This document shows positions 52,419 through 59,856 of a stretch of DNA of 64,000 nt, in pieces. The stretch's first letter is position 1; the number at the start of each line of letters is the position of its first letter. This DNA is from CAYSAQ01 sp964429235 (GTDB lineage: Bacteria; Margulisbacteria; Riflemargulisbacteria; GWF2-35-9; DYQY01): the NCBI GenBank assembly GCA_964429235.1, contig CAYSAQ010000009.1, positions 1-64,000 of the forward strand. The letters run 5' to 3'. The translations under genes and the position numbers were made by a program. The notes beneath the pieces were generated by a model. That model had not been told where the DNA came from. It did not search any database and saw only the letters and a list, made by a program, of their open reading frames with translations.

Positions 52419-53497
52419 TGGAAATAGAAAAAGTTTTAAGTAATTTAAGTGAAAAGAAGAATTTCAGTTTAGCTATAGATTTTGTGCTAAAAAAAATTAA
52501 ACGCGGATTACGTGTTTACGCTGTTAAAGATATTCAGTATTTAGGACGAATAGTTTCATTGATAAATAAGTTTAATAACATCAAGCACAATGATTATTCC
52601 TTAATGGAAGATTTTAATAATCAGATAATAGTTGCATTTAAGGATATTATTGAAGGGGATAGTGCAGATGGTTTTGTAAATGTTTTGTTCTTTTATCCAG
52701 CAGAAGTTTTAACTGGCATTCTTAATTATTTCCCCAAGAGTAATGTTCTTAAAAGTCTATCTCATTTTAAGGAAATTTCGAAAAATATGAAGTTGGTGGC
52801 TGAAAATTCTTTGGAGATAAACAATAGTGAGAATAAAACCAATAAGAAACTAATTGTTGAAATAGATAAGTATGATTTAGACAAGAAGAAACAGCTTGCT
52901 GATAAGTTAGATAAAGAGATAACTGCTGTTCAGTTTAGCCGTGTTGAGCAAATAAGGGATGAGCTCTTAGAAAAAAGAAAAGAGCTTGAGCAAAGAATTG
53001 AAGAAATAACAAAGAAGATGGGCCCATTTATAAGTACTGAATATTCAAGAGAAGAGATAAAAGAATGGTTATCAGAACTGGATGATGAAGGATTGTTCCC
53101 TATGCAGGGAATGGATGTAGAGAAAGCAGCTGACTTTGTAGAAAAACACCGATTAGAGTCAATATCTATCAAAGATACTGTAGTTGAAGATCAGGCAGTA
53201 ATATTAGATGAGGCAAAAGATAAAGTATTTGTTGATTTGGATAAAGTAGAGAATCGCATACAATCAGTAGTTGAGGGTTCTCTCCCTGACGATCAGCCAG
53301 AAATCACACATATTATTGATGATTCTATAGAGAAAGAGCCAGAAGTCATTATGAACGGCTTAGATATTGCTAAAGAAGAGGCTGTAACTGAAAAAGCTAA
53401 AGATATAGAATCAGAAATCTTAGATTCAGAACACTATGATTCAAAAGATGTAGTTTCGGATTTAAAAGATAAGCATAAAAAAGGAACTGCTATTTAA
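52418..53497 (+). CDS. Hypothetical coiled-coil protein, third gene of the giant-protein unit
   Basis: 359 residues. A helical N-terminal half is followed by a coiled coil at about 150-200 (rich in heptads such as RDELLEKRKELEQRIEEITK) and an acidic, probably disordered C-terminus. No recognised family. It is coupled to the preceding gene by TAATG. A type-B repeat lies 18 bases after its stop. Confidence 0.7.
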   Translation: MEIEKVLSNLSEKKNFSLAIDFVLKKIKRGLRVYAVKDIQYLGRIVSLINKFNNIKHNDYSLMEDFNNQIIVAFKDIIEGDSADGFVNVLFFYPAEVLTGILNYFPKSNVLKSLSHFKEISKNMKLVAENSLEINNSENKTNKKLIVEIDKYDLDKKKQLADKLDKEITAVQFSRVEQIRDELLEKRKELEQRIEEITKKMGPFISTEYSREEIKEWLSELDDEGLFPMQGMDVEKAADFVEKHRLESISIKDTVVEDQAVILDEAKDKVFVDLDKVENRIQSVVEGSLPDDQPEITHIIDDSIEKEPEVIMNGLDIAKEEAVTEKAKDIESEILDSEHYDSKDVVSDLKDKHKKGTAI

Positions 53498-53515
53498 CCC
53501 ACTATCTTTGTATTA

Positions 53516-53547
53516 TTCCCTCTCTTGGGAGAGGGTTAGGGAGAGGG
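53516..53547. repeat. Palindromic repeat type B, copy 2
   Basis: Same 32 bp as 6638-6669 with one T/C difference. It lies between convergent genes, and its minus-strand reading gives the codons and TAA stop of the small gene at 53536. Confidence 0.85.
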
Positions 53548-53685
53548 TTGGTCCTCGTCACTATCTATTGCAAGAAAGAAAGGCCTTTTTGCTTTAACAT
53601 CTTGCCTGATTGCTCCAATAAAAAGATACATTAATACTATTAAAATCAGCAATAAAGGTAGTTTAATTATCATATGTTCAAACAT
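53536..53685 (-). CDS. 49-residue membrane peptide ending in a repeat
   Basis: Starts MFEHMIIKLPLLLILIVLMY, one membrane helix, then LFIGAIRQDVKAKRPFFLAI and an acidic tail ending QPSP. The last four residues and the stop come from the type-B repeat. TAGGAG lies in front of the ATG and it follows leuD by 12 bases, so it is the last gene of the leuC-leuD unit. The juxtamembrane sequence resembles the N-terminal anchor of some FHA-domain proteins, so this may be a truncated gene. Confidence 0.55.
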   Translation of the reverse strand: MFEHMIIKLPLLLILIVLMYLFIGAIRQDVKAKRPFFLAIDSDEDQPSP

Positions 53686-53697
53686 TAATATTTTCTC

Positions 53698-54252
53698 CTA
53701 GCTTATGTTATTTGCTTTAGCATATTTAAAGATATCACCAGATTCAAGAATTGGCAAAATTCCACCAAGTTCCTTTAGTGAAAATTCTTTACCAGTAGTA
53801 ATATTCTTTATAGTGTTTTCAGTAATGTTAAGCTCTGCTTCATCACCTGTTTTAAAAACTTTAGTTAACGTAGATGTTGTTTCATAAGGTATTACATATC
53901 CACCATTTACAGAGTTTCTGTAGAAGATTCTAGCAAATGAGTTTGCCACTACTACTTCAGCTCCAGCTTCGTTAAGTGCTAAAGGTGCATGTTCCCTAGA
54001 AGACCCACAACCGAAATTGTCTCCACCAATAACTATTTTGTATTCAGATGAAAATCCTGCAGTTACAAAAGGCTTGTCTCCAGTAGGAAGACCTTGTTGT
54101 CCTTCTGGAACTCCACAAAGTGCGAATTTGCCAAAGTATTTTCTTTCTTCTTCTAAGGAAGGGTTGTAGCTTAGAAATTTTGCAGGAATTATCTGGTCTG
54201 TATCAATATTGTTTCCTAGTACATAAACTTTTCCAGTTATTTTTTCTTTCAT
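53698..54252 (-). CDS. leuD: 3-isopropylmalate dehydratase small subunit
   Basis: 184 residues. Swivel domain with GNNIDTDQIIPAKFLSYN, GGDNFGCGSSREHAPLAL and NSFARIFYRNSVNGGY, the classical aconitase-family small-subunit signatures. With LeuC it isomerises isopropylmalate in leucine synthesis; the same layout also occurs in methanogen-type homologues with wider substrate range. An AAGGAAGGA ribosome-binding site lies in front. Other leu genes are not in the window. Confidence 0.93.
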   Translation of the reverse strand: MKEKITGKVYVLGNNIDTDQIIPAKFLSYNPSLEEERKYFGKFALCGVPEGQQGLPTGDKPFVTAGFSSEYKIVIGGDNFGCGSSREHAPLALNEAGAEVVVANSFARIFYRNSVNGGYVIPYETTSTLTKVFKTGDEAELNITENTIKNITTGKEFSLKELGGILPILESGDIFKYAKANNIS

Positions 54253-54267
54253 TGTGATTGTCCTTCC

Positions 54268-55563
54268 TTATAAATATTCTATTGGGTCAGTGATTTTACC
54301 CGTCAAAGCGCTTGCCGCAGTTGTATACGGAGAAGCAAGGTAAACAAATGATTGCATAGAACCCATTCTCCCTGGGAAGTTACGATTTGTTGTAGATATT
54401 ACAACTTCGTCGCCATGTGTTCTGCCAAAAGTATCATCTGGACCACCAAGACATGCGGCACAAGATGGTTCACCAATCTTACATCCAGCATCTTTAAAGA
54501 TTTGCATTAATGTTTTGCCATCAATAGTTTCTTCATTCATTTGTTTTTCAATAAAAGTAGTAGAAGGAACAACATAAGTTGTAACAGCTACTTTTTTGCC
54601 ATTAAGAATCTTTGCAGCAGCAATAAAATCAGTAATTTTGCCACCCGTACAAGAACCGATATAAGCTTGTGTTATAGCAGTGTCTTTACAGTCACTAACT
54701 AATTTTTTATTATCAGGAGAATGTGGTGCAGCTACACATGGTGTAAGTTTTGAAACATCGTATGTTTTTACATATCGATAGTTTGCATCTGCATCACTTT
54801 GCATTACAGTCATGTCTACATTAGTTTTTTCTTTTACATAAGCAATTGTCTTCTCATCAGGAGCAATGATTCCATTTTTACCACCGGCTTCAATCGCCAT
54901 GTTACAAATAGTCATTCTTTCATCAATTGATAAGCTATCTATTGTTGTGCCTTCAAATTCCATAGCACAATAAGTAGCTCCATCAACACCAATATCTCCA
55001 ATAATATGCAAGATAAGGTCTTTTGCCATTAAGTTTTTAGGCATTTCTCCATTAAGGATAAACTTGCAAGTCTCAGGAATTTTCAACCAAGTTTTCCCTG
55101 TGCCCAATGCAAAAGCTGCATCAGTATTTCCTACTCCAGTTGCAAATGCTCCAAGAGCTCCATGAGTACATGTGTGTGAATCAGTTCCTAAGATAATCTC
55201 ACCAGGCCTTACATGACCTTTTTCAGGCATTGTCACATGGCATACTCCCATATAGGTGTCGTTTGCTGGATCGTAGAAATTAGGGATGTTCTGTTCTTTT
55301 ACAAACTCCCTAAGTGTTTCAATATTTCTATGTGATTTTTGATCACATGTATGAATGTAATGGTCTGGGATGATTATAACATTCTCTTTATCAAATACTT
55401 TTGCATTTTGTCCAAACTTTTCTTTAAAAATCCCAATAGTACCAGGTCCACAAACATCATGTGTCATAAGTACGTTGATGTTTACCCAAACGTTATCTCC
55501 TGGTGTTACATTTTCTTTACCTGCTGCTTTTGCTAATATTTTTTCAGTTATATTTTGTCCCAT
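54268..55563 (-). CDS. leuC: 3-isopropylmalate dehydratase large subunit
   Basis: 431 residues, the shorter LeuC/homoaconitase-type form. ILGTDSHTCTHGALGAFATG, the cluster-binding IGSCTGGKITDF and CAACLGG (three Cys ligands of the 4Fe-4S cluster) and TTNRNFPGRMG are all present. It precedes leuD by 15 bases in the same unit. Substrate could also be homoaconitate or citramalate-derived, which sequence alone does not settle. Confidence 0.93.
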   Translation of the reverse strand: MGQNITEKILAKAAGKENVTPGDNVWVNINVLMTHDVCGPGTIGIFKEKFGQNAKVFDKENVIIIPDHYIHTCDQKSHRNIETLREFVKEQNIPNFYDPANDTYMGVCHVTMPEKGHVRPGEIILGTDSHTCTHGALGAFATGVGNTDAAFALGTGKTWLKIPETCKFILNGEMPKNLMAKDLILHIIGDIGVDGATYCAMEFEGTTIDSLSIDERMTICNMAIEAGGKNGIIAPDEKTIAYVKEKTNVDMTVMQSDADANYRYVKTYDVSKLTPCVAAPHSPDNKKLVSDCKDTAITQAYIGSCTGGKITDFIAAAKILNGKKVAVTTYVVPSTTFIEKQMNEETIDGKTLMQIFKDAGCKIGEPSCAACLGGPDDTFGRTHGDEVVISTTNRNFPGRMGSMQSFVYLASPYTTAASALTGKITDPIEYL

Positions 55564-55578
55564 ATTTTTTTCCTTTTC

Positions 55579-56274
55579 TTAAAAATCTCTGCTTCTGTTG
55601 CCCACTATTCTTAGAATGAATAGGAACAGGTTAATAAAGTCTAAATAAAGTGTAAGTGCACCATAAATAGCTAGTTTTTTGCCGCCTTCTTCATCAGTTA
55701 TATTTTCTGATATGCGTTTGAGCTTCTGTACATCCCAAGCCGTGAGTCCAATGAATACTGCAACACCTGCATAAGATATCAACCAATAGAAGACCGCACT
55801 TTGCAGGAATATGTTGATTACGCTTGCTATAATAATTCCGATTAGTCCCATGAATACAAGTTTTCCTAAACTAGAAAGATCGCTTTCAGTTGTATATCCG
55901 TAAAATGTCATTGCTCCAAAAGTAGCAGCTGTTATAAAAAAGGCTAAGGAAACAGATGCTCCGGTATACATGATGAATAATCCAGAAAGAGTAATCCCAT
56001 TTAATAATGAATAACCCAAGAAGATTAAAGATGCTTGGGCAACGCTTAGTTTGTCTAAGCGGGCTACAATTATACTTACAGCAAACAATTCTAAGATAAT
56101 TAATCCGAACAACATAAATGGACTACCTAAGAAGAAACGTATTAAGGATTGGCTAGAGGCTACGTACATTGATGTAGCTCCTGTAGTAAGAAGGCCTAAT
56201 GTCATCCATGAAAATACTTGGTTAAAGAAAGTTCTCTGTACATTTGCAACTGCATTTGAAGTTATTTTAGCCAT
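55579..56274 (-). CDS. Bax inhibitor-1/YccA family membrane protein
   Basis: 231 residues, seven membrane segments. It carries the family pattern NQVFSWMTLGLLTTGATSMY near the N-terminus, FGAMTFYGYTTESDLSSLG centrally, and LTAWDVQKLK, then ALTLYLDFINLFLFILRIVG at the end. Members are pH-sensitive calcium-leak channels or FtsH modulators; the role here is open. AGGAGA precedes the ATG. It lies 15 bases upstream of leuC, possibly by chance in the same transcript. Confidence 0.9.
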   Translation of the reverse strand: MAKITSNAVANVQRTFFNQVFSWMTLGLLTTGATSMYVASSQSLIRFFLGSPFMLFGLIILELFAVSIIVARLDKLSVAQASLIFLGYSLLNGITLSGLFIMYTGASVSLAFFITAATFGAMTFYGYTTESDLSSLGKLVFMGLIGIIIASVINIFLQSAVFYWLISYAGVAVFIGLTAWDVQKLKRISENITDEEGGKKLAIYGALTLYLDFINLFLFILRIVGNRSRDF

Positions 56275-56432
56275 TTGATGTCTCCTGTAAAATTTTGTTT
56301 ATTATAGCAGATTCCTGATTAACAGTCCTCTATATATACTAACAAAAGAACAGAAAAATATGATGTTTTTTATGTTTAGCTGCTCTATAAAGAGGGAATA
56401 GTTTAATAGTAAAGATAAATTGGGGGGAAGAA

Positions 56433-56765
56433 ATGAGTTCGACTAATAGAGTATTAACTATTGATGAAGTTCAGAGTCTCGATACTAATAAACAAGAGGT
56501 ATATGAGATGGTTCTACAAAAGATGCAAGATAAAATAGAATCTTATAACAACTTAGTTTGTGATGAGTCACTTGAATTGATTATTAAAGACAAAGATGTT
56601 TGTAGAGTAGAGTTTATAATAAAGAATTCTAAATGGACGTCAGTTGATAATGCTAAAAATATATTAGGCATCATGGAAGAAGAGCTTGAGTATAAAGAAC
56701 TAGCTCCAGTTATTTCGAAAAGAGATTTTCGTCAGAACCTAGCAGGCTACTTTAAGTTCTTTTAA
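56433..56765 (+). CDS. Hypothetical small protein
   Basis: 110 residues, soluble, mixed alpha/beta, with no recognised domain. A strong GGGGGGAAG site precedes the ATG, so it is probably a real gene. It stands alone between a divergent and a convergent neighbour. A possible 7-bp stem (CTGCTGC / GCAGCAG) with an 18-base loop follows the stop. Confidence 0.6.
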   Translation: MSSTNRVLTIDEVQSLDTNKQEVYEMVLQKMQDKIESYNNLVCDESLELIIKDKDVCRVEFIIKNSKWTSVDNAKNILGIMEEELEYKELAPVISKRDFRQNLAGYFKFF

Positions 56766-56818
56766 TAAAACTTACAGGGCTGCTGCTAAACTACAGGGGG
56801 TAAGGCAGCAGGAGGGGA

Positions 56819-57652
56819 CTACTTGAGTAGTAGATAACTAACCCGTATTTCACTAGAATATATATCAGACCAATGAGAGTCTATCTTAGCGCCAGGAGGT
56901 TCTAAGTCCTGCCACTTAATATCTTTATTAATAGTATATTTTGACCAATCCAACTGAACAAATTCTGTATTAAGTGCTTGGAAATATAGTTCCAATAGCG
57001 ATTTTGTAGGGCAAGTAAGCAATGTTAATGGGTTTTGCTGTGGTTGATTCTTAAAGGTATTCTGTTCTAATTCATAATGCTTTTGTTTTTTTGCTTTAGT
57101 AACAGAATGTAGCATGATAGGAAGCTGCAATGATTCCTCAGTAAGAGTTTTAAAATATGTTGGTCCATCTTTACCTTGAATAGCATTATAGTAAGCAGTA
57201 AATGTATCTAGTATGATTGCCTCTTTTGCTACTTTTCTCATTAGCTTAAGTAAGTGAAAGTTATCAGGTATATAGTAAAGAAGACCAAAACATAGAATAG
57301 TATCAAAAGAGTTTTCTTCTAAGTTTGTTAGGTATTCTATTACCTCTTCCTTTATGAACTCAGCATTAGCTATATTCGTTTGAGTTGCAAAGTCATTAGC
57401 TTGAGTAATTAAATTTGCATCTCCATCTATGCCTACTATTATATTAGCTCCTAGCGATGAGCAAATATAAGCCATTGTGCCAAAATGACAGCCAAGGTCT
57501 AATATTTTTTTACCTTTTATATATTTGATGTTGTTTTCTAATAAGATTTCGGCTCTAGCATTAGTAGCTTCGTTAGAATATGGCACTGCCCAGCGTTTAT
57601 CACGAGTTTCGTTTATTTGATAAGTAGAATTTTCTGCGATATATATATTCAT
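56819..57652 (-). CDS. Class I SAM-dependent methyltransferase
   Basis: 277 residues. KILDLGCHFGTMAYICSSLG is motif I, IVGIDGDANLI motif II (acidic Asp) and FDTILCFGLLYYI motif IV. Because a cmoA gene lies two genes away, this could do the job of CmoB, the enzyme that uses carboxy-SAM on tRNA, but the resemblance to CmoB is weak and the match rests on position. Leaderless: TATAAT (minus, 57660-57665) seven bases before the ATG. Confidence 0.75.
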   Translation of the reverse strand: MNIYIAENSTYQINETRDKRWAVPYSNEATNARAEILLENNIKYIKGKKILDLGCHFGTMAYICSSLGANIIVGIDGDANLITQANDFATQTNIANAEFIKEEVIEYLTNLEENSFDTILCFGLLYYIPDNFHLLKLMRKVAKEAIILDTFTAYYNAIQGKDGPTYFKTLTEESLQLPIMLHSVTKAKKQKHYELEQNTFKNQPQQNPLTLLTCPTKSLLELYFQALNTEFVQLDWSKYTINKDIKWQDLEPPGAKIDSHWSDIYSSEIRVSYLLLK

Positions 57653-57686
57653 TTATTTAATTATACTAGATTTGTATTAATTTTGT

Positions 57687-59069
57687 TTAAAATACGGTAT
57701 CTAGTATTTCTTGAATTTTTGTATTTTGATTTGGGTCTTTTATAATTGCTATTATTGCATTCATATCTAGACCTAAACAGGTCGTAAGTTGTTGTGCATG
57801 TTTTATTGAGCTCATTTTTTTTAGTTCTTGAGATTGTTGTGCATGCAAGTTAAGTAAGTCATATGGAATATTTTTAGTTCTTTGTATTTCTCCTAAGTCA
57901 TTTATTATTATCCCATATTTATTTATTATTTCTGAGTTTTCTTTAGTAGGGAAAATAGTAGTTCTTAATGTTAATGGTATTGTTAGGTACTTATTTGCTA
58001 AGTGAGTCATGAAGTCCATTGTTTTTTGTACAGTTTTAATAGTGTCTTGTACGTGTGGAATCATGAAATTTGCAACTACTGGCATTTTTAGAGATGTAGT
58101 AATTTCTAATATTTTTTGTATGTTATTTAGTGATATATCTTTATTGATTGTTTTGAGTATTTCTTCAGATCCACTTTCTATCCCAATATTAATTAGTATA
58201 TTTCCAGCATTTTTTATAAGTTGAAGGTTTTCTTTCTTTGTCATATATTTTTCTGCGCGTATGTTACAAATCCATTGAATTTTTTCTTTAGCTATTTCAT
58301 TGCAGAAATTTATTAGACGATGCTCGGAAGTATTTAATGTTTCATCTACAATTAAAAATCTTTTGTATTGAGGATAGTTTTTTTTAATAAAACGAATTTC
58401 TTCGACAATATTATTAACAGACCTTATTCTGTAAGGGTTATTGTTATGTGCATTTATGCAGAAGCTGCAATTATGTGGGCAATAGCGACTGCCTGTAATA
58501 TAACATTGCTCAGTGATTAGGGGGTTGCTGTATTTTGAAAGGTCTAACCATTCTCGGTCAGGAAAGGGAAGTTTGTCTAAAGGAATTGAAGACGCCTCTC
58601 TAGGAGTTTGTATTGCTTTTTTTTCATATGAGAAAACTATATTTGGTATTTCGTATGGTCGAAAGTCAGTTTTCTTAGATTCGTTTATTATTTTCTCTAA
58701 TGTTTCTTCACCTTCCCCCAAAATAATGAAGTCTAAGTAATTATTATTAACATAATCTTGTACGAAATGAACAAAAGGCCCACCCCATATTATTGTAATA
58801 TTTGGATATTTTTGTTTAATAATTTTTGACAATTCAACGGATACATTAAGAGTACGAAAGTTTACTGTTAGTCCAACATATTCTATTTTGTGATTTTCTA
58901 TTAATTTGTATATAGAGTTTTCGTTATCAATTGAAAGGTCAATGCCATGGCATGAGATGTTTTTGCTCTTTAAGTAAGAAATTAGGTAACTTATTCCCAA
59001 AGGAGGATGTGTTTGAATATATTGTTTCTTTTTTATTTTTTCATGAGGCAATATAAATAGAATAGACAT
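57687..59069 (-). CDS. B12-binding-domain radical SAM protein
   Basis: 460 residues. The N-terminal cobalamin-binding-type Rossmann domain starts MSILFILPHEK and contains HPPLGISYLISYL. The radical SAM domain has YCPHNCSFCIN (Cys197, 201, 204), then NIGIESGSEEILKTINKDIS. This is the layout of methylating or rearranging class B enzymes. Substrate unknown. GGGG precedes the ATG; it follows cmoA by 15 bases in the same direction, so the two are probably cotranscribed. Confidence 0.85.
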   Translation of the reverse strand: MSILFILPHEKIKKKQYIQTHPPLGISYLISYLKSKNISCHGIDLSIDNENSIYKLIENHKIEYVGLTVNFRTLNVSVELSKIIKQKYPNITIIWGGPFVHFVQDYVNNNYLDFIILGEGEETLEKIINESKKTDFRPYEIPNIVFSYEKKAIQTPREASSIPLDKLPFPDREWLDLSKYSNPLITEQCYITGSRYCPHNCSFCINAHNNNPYRIRSVNNIVEEIRFIKKNYPQYKRFLIVDETLNTSEHRLINFCNEIAKEKIQWICNIRAEKYMTKKENLQLIKNAGNILINIGIESGSEEILKTINKDISLNNIQKILEITTSLKMPVVANFMIPHVQDTIKTVQKTMDFMTHLANKYLTIPLTLRTTIFPTKENSEIINKYGIIINDLGEIQRTKNIPYDLLNLHAQQSQELKKMSSIKHAQQLTTCLGLDMNAIIAIIKDPNQNTKIQEILDTVF

Positions 59070-59084
59070 GTTTATTCCCCTTGT

Positions 59085-59792
59085 TTATTTTGTAACAAGT
59101 ATCCCGCAAAAGTTTAGATATTGGAAACATTTTTCTACTTTAGTAAATCCAGCATCTTCCAATAATTTTTTATTTTCCTCATATGTCATTGGGACCAATA
59201 CATCCTCAAGTGCTTTACGCTTTTGTTTCACTTCCATCTTAGAGTAACCTTGTTGTTCCTTAAAAAGTTCATGTAGTTCAATAAACTCTTCTTTGAATTC
59301 TTGGCTGTATATTTTCTCAAAGATTATCATTGCACCTGATGGTAGCATAGCTTTATTAATTTTCTTAAGTAGCTCAAGTCTGTCAGTTATCTGCATGAAC
59401 TGCAGGACATAGGTTAGCACTACTACTGAAGTTGGCTGGAATTCAACGTTTAATATATCGTCGCAGATAAATTCTATGGATTTATTGTTTGTGCATTTTT
59501 CTTTTGCTTTTTTTATCATAGGTTCTGATGAGTCTATGCCAATCATCTTCATAGGTTGGTTTGTCAGCTTGAGTATTGTTTTAAAAGTTTCTCCAGTAGA
59601 ACATCCTAGATCGTACGCTACGGATCCTTCTTTGTAGAAGTTTATAACTGTATTAGCGATAAGTTGTTGAGTCTCTTTATAACAAGGAACTGAGCGTTTT
59701 ATCATGTTATCAAAAACATTTGCTACATTCTCATTGAATGAGAAAGAGGGTAGTGGATCCATGGACTTAGAATATATATCATCTTTATTCAT
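59085..59792 (-). CDS. cmoA: Carboxy-S-adenosyl-L-methionine synthase CmoA
   Basis: 235 residues, the usual CmoA length. CmoA converts SAM and prephenate to carboxy-SAM, used to make cmo5U34 in tRNA. The CmoA pattern runs throughout: FNENVANVFDNMIKRSVPCY, AYDLGCSTGETFKTIL, IGIDSSEPMI, VVLTYVLQFM, GYSKMEVKQKRKALEDVLVP and FQYLNFCGILVTK. No canonical cmoB is present in the window. TATAAT (minus, 59801-59806) ends eight bases before the ATG, so it is probably leaderless; its promoter overlaps the divergent comEC promoter. Confidence 0.92.
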   Translation of the reverse strand: MNKDDIYSKSMDPLPSFSFNENVANVFDNMIKRSVPCYKETQQLIANTVINFYKEGSVAYDLGCSTGETFKTILKLTNQPMKMIGIDSSEPMIKKAKEKCTNNKSIEFICDDILNVEFQPTSVVVLTYVLQFMQITDRLELLKKINKAMLPSGAMIIFEKIYSQEFKEEFIELHELFKEQQGYSKMEVKQKRKALEDVLVPMTYEENKKLLEDAGFTKVEKCFQYLNFCGILVTK

Positions 59793-59800
59793 AATAATAA

Positions 59801-59849
59801 ATTATATCACGACATATATTTGACGTAATAAATAATAGAGGGATATTAT
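59801..59849. promoter_or_regulatory. Overlapping divergent promoters of cmoA and comEC
   Basis: Plus strand: TTGACG (59820-59825), 18 bp, TATTAT (59844-59849), seven bases, ATG of comEC. Minus strand: TATAAT at 59801-59806, eight bases before the cmoA ATG. The two genes start 64 bp apart. Confidence 0.7.
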
Positions 59850-59856
59850 ATTACGT

